Below are positions 17,291 through 32,700 of a stretch of 64,000 nucleotides of DNA, piece by piece (position 1 is the stretch's first letter; each line of letters starts with the position of its first letter). The stretch is from Kitasatospora azatica KCTC 9699 (lineage in GTDB: Bacteria > Actinomycetota > Actinomycetes > Streptomycetales > Streptomycetaceae). The translations under genes were made by a program, and so were the position numbers. The notes beneath the pieces are model-generated. The model made no database searches, had not been told where the DNA came from, and worked only from the letters and a program-made list of their open reading frames with translations. The stretch spans positions 930,001 to 994,000 of the forward strand of contig NZ_JQMO01000003.1 in assembly GCF_000744785.1 (NCBI RefSeq), in the 5' to 3' direction.

Positions 17291-17319
17291 TGGACAGCCA
17301 CCCTTGCCAACGTCATAGT
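17291..17319 (+). promoter_or_regulatory. Sigma-70-like promoter of MFS gene, probably leaderless
   Basis: TGGACA (17291-17296) and CATAGT (17314-17319) are separated by exactly 17 bases. Only seven bases separate the -10 box from the ATG at 17327, so transcription should begin at or next to the start codon. No Shine-Dalgarno precedes the ATG, which agrees with a leaderless mRNA. Confidence 0.65.
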
Positions 17320-17326
17320 CGGGCGA

Positions 17327-18640
17327 ATGCCGAACCGAACCGAGGAACGTGCCCCGCGGGCCGGGCGCAGTTACCAGATCCAGACCGCCGCCACCGTGGT
17401 CAGCGGGCTCGGCAATGCCGGTGCGCCGATCGCCACCGCCTTCGCGGTGCTGCGGATCGGCGGCGGCGCCGCCGAGATCGGCTACGTCACCGGGGCCAGA
17501 CTCGCCGCCACCGTGCTCTTCCTGTTGGTCGGCGGCGCGGTGGCCGACCGGCTGCCGCGGCACCGGGTGATGGTCGCCGCCAATCTCGGCAACGCGCTCG
17601 CACAGGCGTTGCTGGCGGTACTGGTGCTGACCGGCACCGCCCGGCTGTGGCAGATCGTGCTGCTGGCCGCCGCCAACGGGATCGGGCTGGCCTTCTTCGC
17701 ACCGGCCGCCGAGGGCATGATCATGGAGTCGGTGGACCAGGAGCAGGCCGGCCGGGCCTTCGCGCTCTTCCGTACCGCGCTGAACTCCTCGCAGATCGTC
17801 GGCGCCGCGCTCGGCGGGGCGCTGGTCGCGGCGGTGGGTCCCGGCTGGGTGCTGGCACTGGACGCCGCCGGGCTGGCCGCGGCGGCGGCGATGCGGCTGC
17901 GCCTGCGGGCGCCGGCGCCGGTGGCGCCGCAGGGCGGGCCCGGGATGCTGGCCGATCTGCGGGTGGGCTGGCGGGAGTTCACCTCGCGGCGCTGGCTGTG
18001 GGCAGTGGTGGTGCAGTACGGGGTGGTGAACGCCTGCCTGATCGCGGCCGAATCGGTGCTCGGGCCGATCGTGGCGGACCTGCGCCTCGGCGGGCCGCGC
18101 CCGTGGGGCCTGGTGAACGCGGCGATGGGCGCCGGGCTGGTGGCCGGCGGGCTGCTGATGGTGCGTTGGCAGCCGCGCCGGCTGCTGCTGGCCGGCACCT
18201 TCGGCATCCTGCTCTTCGGGCTGCCCGCCGCCGCGCTGGCGGCCGGCGCGCCGCTGACCCTGCTGGGCGCGGCGATGTTCGCCTCCGGGGTCGGCGGCAC
18301 GGTGTACGGGGTCAGCTGGATGGTCGCGCTGCAGCAGGAGATTCCGGCCGCCAGCTTCTCCCGGGTGGCCGCCTACGACTGGTGCGGCTCGGTGGCGCTG
18401 GCACCGGTGGGGACGGCGGCGGCGGCGCCACTGGCCGGCGGACTCGGGCTGAACGGGGCGCTCTGGGCCTGCGCGGGCGTGATGACGCTGCTGTCACTGC
18501 TGGTGCTGGCGGTGCCCGAGGTGCGGCGGCTGGCCCGGGCGGCGGTCCCGGGCGGCGCAGCGACGGTGTCGGGCAGCGCGGCGACGGTGTCGGAGAGCGC
18601 CCCGGCCGCGCCGTCCGTCCGCTTGGAGACGGCGGCCTGA
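17327..18640 (+). CDS. MFS transporter (DHA3/EntS-like)
   Basis: 437 residues, about 12 membrane segments. GGAVADRLPRHRVMVAANLG is the motif-A-like loop, and FFAPAAEGMIMESVDQEQAG matches the DHA3 exporters (macrolide/siderophore efflux type). The C-terminal 40 residues are Ala/Ser/Thr/Val-rich with a repeated GGAATVSGSAATVS pattern and are encoded antisense to the tail of the next gene. Its predicted leaderless promoter is described separately. The substrate is unknown; a second MFS gene and a TetR gene follow. Confidence 0.88.
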   Translation: MPNRTEERAPRAGRSYQIQTAATVVSGLGNAGAPIATAFAVLRIGGGAAEIGYVTGARLAATVLFLLVGGAVADRLPRHRVMVAANLGNALAQALLAVLVLTGTARLWQIVLLAAANGIGLAFFAPAAEGMIMESVDQEQAGRAFALFRTALNSSQIVGAALGGALVAAVGPGWVLALDAAGLAAAAAMRLRLRAPAPVAPQGGPGMLADLRVGWREFTSRRWLWAVVVQYGVVNACLIAAESVLGPIVADLRLGGPRPWGLVNAAMGAGLVAGGLLMVRWQPRRLLLAGTFGILLFGLPAAALAAGAPLTLLGAAMFASGVGGTVYGVSWMVALQQEIPAASFSRVAAYDWCGSVALAPVGTAAAAPLAGGLGLNGALWACAGVMTLLSLLVLAVPEVRRLARAAVPGGAATVSGSAATVSESAPAAPSVRLETAA

Positions 18641-19881
18641 CGATCTCTCAGCACCACCATCAGCACCGGCGCGACGGCCAACAGCAGCACCGCGCCCGCC
18701 GTCATCGGCGCCCGCAGCCCCCAGGCGTGCGCCACCAGGCCGGCCAGTGCGGCGCCCACGGCCGTGCCGCCGTTGGCCACCATCTGGTACGCCATGCTGA
18801 CCCGGCCGAGCAGCGCCTCCGGCACCAGGTCCTGACGCAGCGACACCGCCGTGACACCCCAGGCCAGGCTCAGCGCGCCGTAGACCACGGTGGCGCACCC
18901 GGCCGGCAGCCAGTGCCCGGACAGGCCCGTGCTGCCGAGCGCGAGCGCCGAGCCGACCAGGGTGGTCAGCAAGGTCCACCTGGTCCCCAGCCGCCCGGCC
19001 AACCAGGGCCCGCCGAGCGAGCCGAGCACCCCACCGAGCGCGAAGGCGACCACCAGCAGGCCGAATCCGACCGAGCCCAGGTGCAGCACCTCGCGCGAGT
19101 AGAGCACCAGCACCGCGATCACCCCGCCCAGCACCAGGTTGGCCGCGGTCGCGGTCAGGCAGAGCGCCCGCAGCAGCTGGTGCCGGGCCAGCCAGCGCAC
19201 CCCCTCGGCCGCCTCCGCCGCCAGCGACCGGGCCCCGGCCCGGGTCGGCCGCTGTGGTGCACCGTCCCGGGCGGGCCGCTCGCGCGGCGGCAGCCCGCCG
19301 GGGATGGTGCACACCAGCAGCGCGGCCACCCCGAAGGAGAGCGCGTCCACCGTGAAGGGCGCGGCCGCGGCCAGTGTGAAGAGCACGGTGCCGAGCGGCG
19401 TGCCGAGCAGCGAGTCGGCGACCAGCACGCCGGCCTGCAGCCGCCCGTTGGCCCGCGGCCGGTCGGCGGGCTCGACCACGGTCGGGACCACGCCGGCCCA
19501 GCCGCCGTTGTAGAGGGTCTGGCCACAGCCGAGCAGGAAGCCGACCAGCGCGAGCAGCCAGATGCTGACGGCGCCGGCGGCCACGGCGAGGGCGAAGCCG
19601 GCGGCGAGCACGGCTCGGACGGCGTCCACCGTCCAGAGCAGGCGCCGACGGTCGACCCGGTCGGCGAGCGCGCCGGCCGGCAGGCTGAGCAGCAGCCAGG
19701 GCAACTGCTCGGCGGCGGCGACCAGGGCGAGGTCACGCGGGTCGCCGGAGATCCTGGCCGCGAGCAGCGGCAGCGCGACGAAGCGCATGCCGTCGCCGAG
19801 GCTCGACACGGTGACCGACGCCCAGAGCAGTCCGAAACGGCGTCCCAGCGGCGCGGCGGCCGCTCCCCCATGGGTAAACAT
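18373..19881 (-). CDS. MFS transporter (DHA3-like) with long antisense-overlapping tail
   Basis: 502 residues. The first 417 or so form a 12-segment DHA3-type exporter (LLSLPAGALADRVDRRR, GWAGVVPTVVEPADRPRANG). The last 85 residues are low-complexity, rich in Ala, Ser, Pro and Thr, and are encoded entirely within the 3' end of the convergent MFS gene: 268 bp are coding on both strands. No stop follows the last membrane helix, so the tail is probably a read-through extension. The ATG at 19881 is used. It is divergent from a TetR gene with 44 bp between starts, the standard layout for a repressor and its efflux pump. Confidence 0.85.
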   Translation of the reverse strand: MFTHGGAAAAPLGRRFGLLWASVTVSSLGDGMRFVALPLLAARISGDPRDLALVAAAEQLPWLLLSLPAGALADRVDRRRLLWTVDAVRAVLAAGFALAVAAGAVSIWLLALVGFLLGCGQTLYNGGWAGVVPTVVEPADRPRANGRLQAGVLVADSLLGTPLGTVLFTLAAAAPFTVDALSFGVAALLVCTIPGGLPPRERPARDGAPQRPTRAGARSLAAEAAEGVRWLARHQLLRALCLTATAANLVLGGVIAVLVLYSREVLHLGSVGFGLLVVAFALGGVLGSLGGPWLAGRLGTRWTLLTTLVGSALALGSTGLSGHWLPAGCATVVYGALSLAWGVTAVSLRQDLVPEALLGRVSMAYQMVANGGTAVGAALAGLVAHAWGLRAPMTAGAVLLLAVAPVLMVVLRDRQAAVSKRTDGAAGALSDTVAALPDTVAAPPGTAARASRRTSGTASTSSDSSVITPAQAQSAPFSPSPPASGAAAAVPTGASATEPHQS

Positions 19882-19885
19882 GAAC

Positions 19886-19920
19886 TAGACTCTGATTCGA
19901 ATCTGATCCGTTGTCAAGGA
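19886..19920. promoter_or_regulatory. TetR operator and divergent promoters
   Basis: The MFS-TetR intergenic region contains the perfect 10-bp palindrome GATTCGAATC (19894-19903), flanked by GACTC and GATCC part-repeats, and then AAGGAG as the ribosome site for the TetR ATG. Position and symmetry suggest that the neighbouring TetR binds here and controls both genes. Confidence 0.6.
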
Positions 19921-19925
19921 GTCCG

Positions 19926-20603
19926 ATGACCACCGACCTGCCGCCCGGCACCCCGGCCGCCACCGCCCCGGTCCCCGCCGGTGTGCTGCGCGCGCCGCAG
20001 CAGCAGCGCAGCCGGGAGAAGGTGGACCGGATCCTGCAGGCCACCGCCCGACTGCTGGAGGAGCACGAGTACGAGGAGATCGGCACCAAGCTGATCGCGG
20101 CCGAGGCCGGCGTCTCGATCGGCGTGCTCTACCGCTTCTTCCCGGACAAGCACGCGATCGTCAGCTCGCTGCTGGTCAGCTGGCTGGACGAGTTCACCGC
20201 GGTCACCGAACAGGTGCTGGCCGGCCCGCTGCCGGCGCGCCCGGGCGAGCTGGCCGAACTCCTGCTCGCGGCGCACGTCCGGATCCGCCGCGAGCAACCG
20301 GGCTTTCGCCGGCTCTGGTTCGGCGGCCCGCCCCACCCCGAGCTGCGCGAGTACGACGAGGCGACCGACCGCGCACTGGCCGCCTCGATCAACGCCGTCC
20401 TGGTCCGCGACTACGGCTTCCCGGACACGGCGGACTTCCTGCTGCGCACCGAACTCGCCGTCACGATGGCCGCACAGTTGCTCAACCTGGCCTTCAAGCA
20501 ACACGCCGAGGGCGATTCCCGTATCCTCGCCGAAGCCCAACTGATGCTGGACCGCTGGCTGTTCGACGAGCCGGGCACGTCTTCGAGCAGCGCAGCCGGC
20601 TGA
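19926..20603 (+). CDS. TetR-family transcriptional regulator
   Basis: 225 residues. The DNA-binding domain is at about 25-75: QQQRSREKVDRILQATARLL, then IAAEAGVSIGVLYRFFPDKH, the classic TetR helix-turn-helix. The C-terminal ligand domain is unassigned. The ATG at 19926 has AAGGAG four bases upstream. It is divergent from the MFS exporter at 18373-19881, its likely target, with a palindrome between them. Whether it responds to the product of the cluster to its right cannot be told. Confidence 0.92.
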   Translation: MTTDLPPGTPAATAPVPAGVLRAPQQQRSREKVDRILQATARLLEEHEYEEIGTKLIAAEAGVSIGVLYRFFPDKHAIVSSLLVSWLDEFTAVTEQVLAGPLPARPGELAELLLAAHVRIRREQPGFRRLWFGGPPHPELREYDEATDRALAASINAVLVRDYGFPDTADFLLRTELAVTMAAQLLNLAFKQHAEGDSRILAEAQLMLDRWLFDEPGTSSSSAAG

Positions 20604-20682
20604 ACTTGCCCGGCAGGCACAGCCTTCCGGCCACAGCGACGGTCCGACTTCCTGAGGGCTGCCGTCCCGGGAGGGAGACCCA

Positions 20683-20922
20683 TTGCCACGACCAGCCCAG
20701 AGGTTCGTCTTTGACGATCTGTCAGACCAACCCCCGACCGACGGCTGCTGGCTGGTCGAACTGGCCGGCGTGGACGGCCGCCGCTACGCCTACCGCGTCT
20801 ACGCGGCCAGGAACGCACTCCCCGGCGACCTCTTCTGGTCGGCCCTGCACCACCACGACGAGGGACCGCTGCCACGCGCCTTCGACCTCTTCGACACGGC
20901 CCTGATCCGCCTGCTGGCCTGA
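20683..20922 (+). CDS. Small hypothetical protein
   Basis: 79 residues, not recognised. The start is a TTG at 20683, supported by a very strong GGGAGGGAG six bases upstream. The protein is acidic in its C-terminal half and begins MPRPAQRFVFDDLSDQPPTD; it has no membrane segment or signal. It is convergent with the PPTase gene, with five bases between stops. It could be a genuine lineage-specific protein; length and ribosome site are the only support. Confidence 0.55.
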   Translation: MPRPAQRFVFDDLSDQPPTDGCWLVELAGVDGRRYAYRVYAARNALPGDLFWSALHHHDEGPLPRAFDLFDTALIRLLA

Positions 20923-20927
20923 GCCGG

Positions 20928-21626
20928 TCACCCGTCAGGTGACGACGCGAGGTGCGGAACCGTCACCGCGGTGGCGACCAAGCCCTGGCCGACCGTCCAC
21001 CGTCCCTCGAAGTACCCGAGCCGGCGGCCGCCCACGACCGGTCCGGGAACCAGGAGTTCGGCACGGAAGCGGCCGTGCGAGGCCGTGCCGGGCGCCATCT
21101 CGATCTCGATGTCCGCCTCCTCGAAGTCCAGCCACTCCCCGGTCAGCGGGAACCAGGCCTTGTAGACGGACTCCTTCGCGCTGTACAGCAGTCGATCCCA
21201 GTGAACCGCGGGCCGCCGGGCGCCCAGCAGCGTCAGGCGCTTGCGTTCGGCGGGCAGCGAGACGGAGGGCAGGATGCCGTCCGGCAGCGGGCCGTGGGGT
21301 TCGGCGTCGATGCCCAGGGAGGCCAGGTCGGCGGCGCGGGCCAGGGCGGCAGCGCGGTAGCCGTCGCAGTGGGTCATGCTGCCGATCAGTCCCTGCGGCC
21401 ATCGCGGGGCACCGCGCTCGCCGGGCAGCACGGGAACCGGCGCCACCCCGAGCTTCGCCATGGCGCGACGAGCGCAGGCGCGCACCGCAGCGAACTCACG
21501 GCGGCGCTTGTCCACCGCCCGCGCCACCACCTCCTGTTCCTCGGGGTAGAGCGGGGCCCGGTCGGCCTCGTCGTCGCCGTAGCTCTCCACGGCCACCACC
21601 GAATCGGGGAGCAGCTCATCGATCAC
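20928..21626 (-). CDS. 4'-phosphopantetheinyl transferase (Sfp/EntD type)
   Basis: 232 residues. It transfers phosphopantetheine from CoA to the Ser of carrier domains and would activate the ACP and PCP domains of the adjacent megasynthases. LASLGIDAEPHGPL contains the Mg-binding Asp/Glu, and LLYSAKESVYKAWFPLTG is the W/F-x-x-K-E-S-x-x-K signature. The GTG at 21626 is preferred, with GGAGG eight bases upstream; a longer frame would be arginine-rich and would start inside nonamer repeats. It is the last gene of the cluster operon. Confidence 0.92.
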   Translation of the reverse strand: MIDELLPDSVVAVESYGDDEADRAPLYPEEQEVVARAVDKRRREFAAVRACARRAMAKLGVAPVPVLPGERGAPRWPQGLIGSMTHCDGYRAAALARAADLASLGIDAEPHGPLPDGILPSVSLPAERKRLTLLGARRPAVHWDRLLYSAKESVYKAWFPLTGEWLDFEEADIEIEMAPGTASHGRFRAELLVPGPVVGGRRLGYFEGRWTVGQGLVATAVTVPHLASSPDG

Positions 21627-21655
21627 CAGTCCCGACCTCCGTCGGCGAATTCGGC

Positions 21656-21736
21656 GTACCAGGCGTACCAGAGATACCACGCATACCAGAGGTACCAGAC
21701 GTACTAGGGGTACCAGAGGTACCAGACGTACCGGCG
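21656..21736. repeat. Nine tandem 9-bp repeats between two cluster genes
   Basis: Nine contiguous nonamers of consensus GTACCAGAG (variants GTACCAGGC, ATACCACGC, ATACCAGAG, GTACCAGAC, GTACTAGGG, GTACCGGCG) fill most of the 114-bp gap between the acyl-CoA-dehydrogenase-like gene (stop at 21741) and the PPTase gene (start at 21626). Each boundary makes a GGTACC-like palindrome. Transcribed with the operon, the tract would give a repetitive RNA spacer. Copy number is likely to vary between strains. Confidence 0.9.
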
Positions 21737-21740
21737 GAGA

Positions 21741-22871
21741 TCAGAGGAAGGGTGAGGTGGGGTGGCCCCCGAGCCGCAGGTCGCCGACCCCGTCCAGGAT
21801 CTTCTCCGAGGACGCGACATGGCGGCCCGCGGTGATGAGGTCGCGCAGGCACCGGTCGAGCGGGGTGCAGTCGGTGAAGACCGCGCACAGTCCGACGGCG
21901 TCGTACAGCAGCTGGACCGCCTCCCGGCAGGCCCGGTGCGCGAACTGGCGGGCCAGCGCGGCCGTGCCGCGTTCGGGCGCCAGGCCCGCCGACTGCGCGG
22001 CCCAGGCGTCCTCCAGCGTGGCGTACACGTAGGCGTCCGCCGCGCCGATCAGCGCCTCGGCGTGCGCCAGGTCGGCCGGGACGCCCGGCCAGGCCAGCGC
22101 GGAACGCCTGGCGGTGAGGATCTCCCGGGCGGTGTTCAGCGCGGACCTGCCGATGCCCAGCGGCACGCCCGCCATCTTGAGGGCGAGGTTGTCGGCGCGC
22201 AGGTGGAGCGGCTCCTGCCGGGTGCCGGTCGGCGCGAGCGCGAACGTGTGCCGTTCCGGGACCAACAGGTCGGCCACCTCGAAGTCGTGGGAGCCGGTGC
22301 CGCGCAGACCGGTGGTGTGCCAGGTGTCGAGCACCCGCGCGTGCACGGCGTCGAAGACGGCGATCCTCGGGGTGCCTTCCGGGGTCTGGAACCCGGCGAT
22401 CACCCGGTCGGCGTGGGTGATCCCGCTGCCCACGGTCCAGCGGCCCGACAGCAGGTAGCCGCCGTCCCGCCGGACCGCCCGGCCGGCCGGCGGCAGCACC
22501 GTCGCGGTGATCAGGTCCGGGTCCGGGAACAGCTCGGTGAACACCTCCGTGGGCAGCGAGACCACGGCCAGCGCGGCGTTCAACGCGACGGCCGCGCACC
22601 AGGCGACCGAGGCGTCCCCCTCGGCCAGCAGGTCGACGGCCCGGGTGATCTCCGGCACGGTCATCTCGACACCGCCCAGCTGCGGTGGCAGGGCGGCGCG
22701 CAGCAGCCCGGTGGCCTTCAGGCCGTCGAGGACGTCACCGGGAATCCGGCCCAGCCGCTCGATGTCCGGCGCGGAGGCCGGGAGGCCGGAGGCGTACGCC
22801 CGTACCCGGTCCATGACCGATGCGGCGGTGAGGCCCGGCTCGGTCCGGGGCGGCAGTTCCATGGCGGTCAT
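21741..22871 (-). CDS. Acyl-CoA dehydrogenase-fold flavoprotein (possible group D monooxygenase)
   Basis: 376 residues with the acyl-CoA dehydrogenase fold: an N-terminal helical domain (LKATGLLRAALPPQLGGVEM), a middle beta domain (YLLSGRWTVGSGITHADRVI) with a TTGLRGTGSHDFEV loop, and a C-terminal helical bundle of the Acyl-CoA_dh_2 type. This branch includes FMN- or FAD-dependent hydroxylases of secondary metabolism as well as dehydrogenases. I do not see the usual catalytic Glu, which makes a monooxygenase or ring oxidase at least as likely as acyl-CoA oxidation. ATG at 22871 with AGGAGGA six bases upstream. It is in the operon 54 bp after the PKS-NRPS gene, so it probably tailors the product. 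Confidence 0.8.
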   Translation of the reverse strand: MTAMELPPRTEPGLTAASVMDRVRAYASGLPASAPDIERLGRIPGDVLDGLKATGLLRAALPPQLGGVEMTVPEITRAVDLLAEGDASVAWCAAVALNAALAVVSLPTEVFTELFPDPDLITATVLPPAGRAVRRDGGYLLSGRWTVGSGITHADRVIAGFQTPEGTPRIAVFDAVHARVLDTWHTTGLRGTGSHDFEVADLLVPERHTFALAPTGTRQEPLHLRADNLALKMAGVPLGIGRSALNTAREILTARRSALAWPGVPADLAHAEALIGAADAYVYATLEDAWAAQSAGLAPERGTAALARQFAHRACREAVQLLYDAVGLCAVFTDCTPLDRCLRDLITAGRHVASSEKILDGVGDLRLGGHPTSPFL

Positions 22872-22925
22872 CCGGTCCTCCTGGGGCGGCGGGTTGACGG
22901 TTTCAGCGGGTCGCGCGGGTCCGGG

Positions 22926-29756
<6,831 letters not shown>

Positions 29757-29778
29757 GACGGATCGGTCCTCCGTGGGG

Positions 29779-32700
29779 TCAGGAGCCGGAGAGCTCGCGG
29801 TCGATGAAGGCGAGGAGTTCCTCGGCGGTCGCGGCTTCGACGAGCGCCGTCACGTCCGCCTCGGTGTCTCCGGCGGCGCCTGCCGCGGCAGTCGAGGCGG
29901 GCGGGGCGGGCGGCGCCGTCGAGGCGGGCGGGGCGGGCGGCGCGAGTTCGGTGTCCAGTGCGGCGACGAGCTCGGGAAGGGTCGGCGCCTCGAAGAGCAG
30001 GGTGACCGGGAGCTTGAGGTCCGTCGCCGCGTTGAGGCGGTTGCGGAACTCGACCGAGGTGAGGGAGTCGACGCCGAGGTCGCCGAACGGCCGGTCGTCC
30101 GGGATCGCCTCGGGCCGCGAGCCCAGCACCGCGGCCATGTGGGTCCGGATCAGGTCGGCCAGGATCCCGGCGCGTTCATCGGCGGTCAGGCCGGTCAGCT
30201 CCTCCCGCAGCGGCCGGCGCCTGCGGTGTTCGGGGAGGTTCCCGGGCCGCCCCGCGCCGGCGGCTGCCACGACCTCGCGAAGGACCGGCGGGAGGTCCGT
30301 GCCGAGCTCGCGCAGGATCTCGCGGTCGAGCCGGGCGGCCGCCAGGACGGCGTGCGGTGACGGCAGTGCCGCCGCCAGCAGCGCCAGGCCGTACTCGGGA
30401 GCCATCGCCACCAGTCCGGCCCGGGCGAAGCGGGCGCGGTCGGCGTCGGTGCGGGCGCCGGTCATGCCGTCCGGGGTGTCCCACAGGCCCCAGGCCAGTG
30501 CCAGGGCGGGCAGGCCCTGCGCGCGGCGGCGCCGGGCGAGCGCGTCGAGGAACGCGTTGGCGGCGGTGTAGCCGCCCTGGCCCGCGCCGCCGAAGGTCCC
30601 CATGATCGAGGAGACCAGGACGAACGCGGTGAGCGGGTGGCTCGCGGTCAGCTCGTGCAGATGCCAGGCCCCGTCGGCCTTGACGCGCATCACCCGGTCG
30701 ATCTGCTCGGCGGTGAGCGAGGTGATCGGCGCGTCGTCCACCACGCCCGCGGTGTGGATCACGGCGGTCAGCGGGTGCCGGTCGGGGACGGCTCCGATCA
30801 TCGCGGCGACGGCGGCCCGGTCGGCGACGTCCACGGCCGCGAAGCTCACCTCGGCGCCGAGCCCGTTCAGCTCGGCGGCCAGCTCGGCCGCTCCGGGCGC
30901 GTCGGCGCCGCGGCGTCCGGCCAGCAGGAGCCGTCGGGCGCCGTGTTCGGTGACCAGGTGGCGGGCGACGGCCCGGCCGATGGCGCCGGTCCCGCCGGTG
31001 ACCAGGACGGTTCCGTCCGGGTCGAGGACCGGCGGGACGGTGAGCACCACCTTGCCCACGTGGGCGCCTTGGCGCAGCAGCCCGAAGGCTTCGGGTGCGC
31101 GCCGAACGTCCATGTCGGTGACGGCGGGCCAGCCGAACGCGCCCTCGGCGAACAGCTCGACCGTGCGGTCCAGCAGGCGGGCGAGGTGCTCGGGGGGCAA
31201 CTGGAGGAGGTTGAACGCCTGGTAGCGCGCACCGGGATGCGCGGCGGCCACCTCGGCGGGATCGCGCGGGTCGGTCCGGCCCAGCTCGACCAGGAGCCCG
31301 CCAGGACGCAGCAACCGCAGCGACTCGTCGACGAGTTCGCCGGTCAGCGAGTTCAGGACGACCGCCATCGGCCGGCCGGCCGCGCCGAAGCGCTCACCGA
31401 ATCCGGGCTCGCGGGAGGAGGCGAGGTGGTCGTCGTCGACGCCGAGGGCCCGCAGCGCGGGCCACTTGGCAGGGCTCGCGGTCGCGTAGACCTCCGCGCC
31501 CAGGTGCCGGGCCAGCTGGACGGCGGCCATGCCGACGCCGCCCGCCCCGGCGTGGATCAGGACGGGGTCGCCCGCGCGCACGCCGCCCAGCTCGATCAGC
31601 GCGTGCAGGGCGGTCAGGTGGGCGACCGGCACGGCGGCGGCCTGGGTGAACGACCAGCCGTCGGGGATCCTGACCAGGGTGCGGTGGTCGGCGTGGGCCT
31701 GCGTGGCGAACGCGCCGGGGATCAGGCCCATCACCCGGTCGCCGGCGGCCAGGCCGGTGACTCCTGGCCCGGTCGCGGTGACCACGCCGGCGCCTTCCAG
31801 GCCGAGCGGGCCGGGGTCGCCGGGGTGCATGTCGAGCGCGCCCAGGAGGTCGTGGAAGTTGAGCCCGGCGGCGCGTACCGCGATCCGGACCTGGCCGGGG
31901 CCGGGTTCGGCGGCGGCCTCGGGGCAGGGCCGCACGTCCAGGGCAGTGAGCGTGCCGCGTTCGGGAATGTCGAGGCGCCAGGCGGCCGCGTCCTCGGGCA
32001 GCCGGAGCGCGGAGTCACCCGCCGCGGACACCAGCCGGGGCACCAGGACGGCACCGCCCCGGACCGCCGCCTGGTTCTCGTCCGGCACCAGTGCCGCCGC
32101 CACCGCCTCGACGGTGTCGGGGGCGAGGGCCGTGTCGGGCCCGAGGTCGACCAGGGCGAACCGGCCCGGGTGCTCGACCTGTGCCGTCCGCACCAGACCC
32201 CAGACCGCCGCCTGGGCGAGGTCCCGGACCGGCTCGCCGGGCCGCACGGCAACGGCCCCACGGGTGACCAGCACCAGGCGGGACCCGGCGAGCCGGTCCT
32301 CGGCGAGCCAGCGGCCGAGCAGTTCCCGCGTCCGCTGGACCGCCTGCCTGGCCGCCGTCGCCGGGTCGGTGCCGTCATCCGCGGCCGGGCACAGCACGAC
32401 GGCGTGCCCCGGTGGCTCGGCCGATGCGAGCAGCGCCGCCAGGTCGCGGCCGTCCCACCGGACCGGCGGCTGCCCGGTCGGCGATCCGGCCGTCGGCTCG
32501 GGCAGCGGTTCCCAGCCCAGCGCGAACAGGGAGTCGCGCGCCACGACGGCGGGATCGGCCGGGCGGCCCGCTGCGACCGGGCACAGCTCCACCGACTCGA
32601 CCAGTCCCGCCGGCTCTCCCGAGGCGTCGAACAGGGTCAGCGGGAGGCCCCCGTCCACGGCGGCCCCCGCGTGAACCCGCAGGAACGCGCGGCCACCGGC

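Noticed and set aside
21656-21736. Nonamer array considered as a CRISPR
   Set aside because: Units are 9 bp and contiguous, without spacers, and no cas genes are present.
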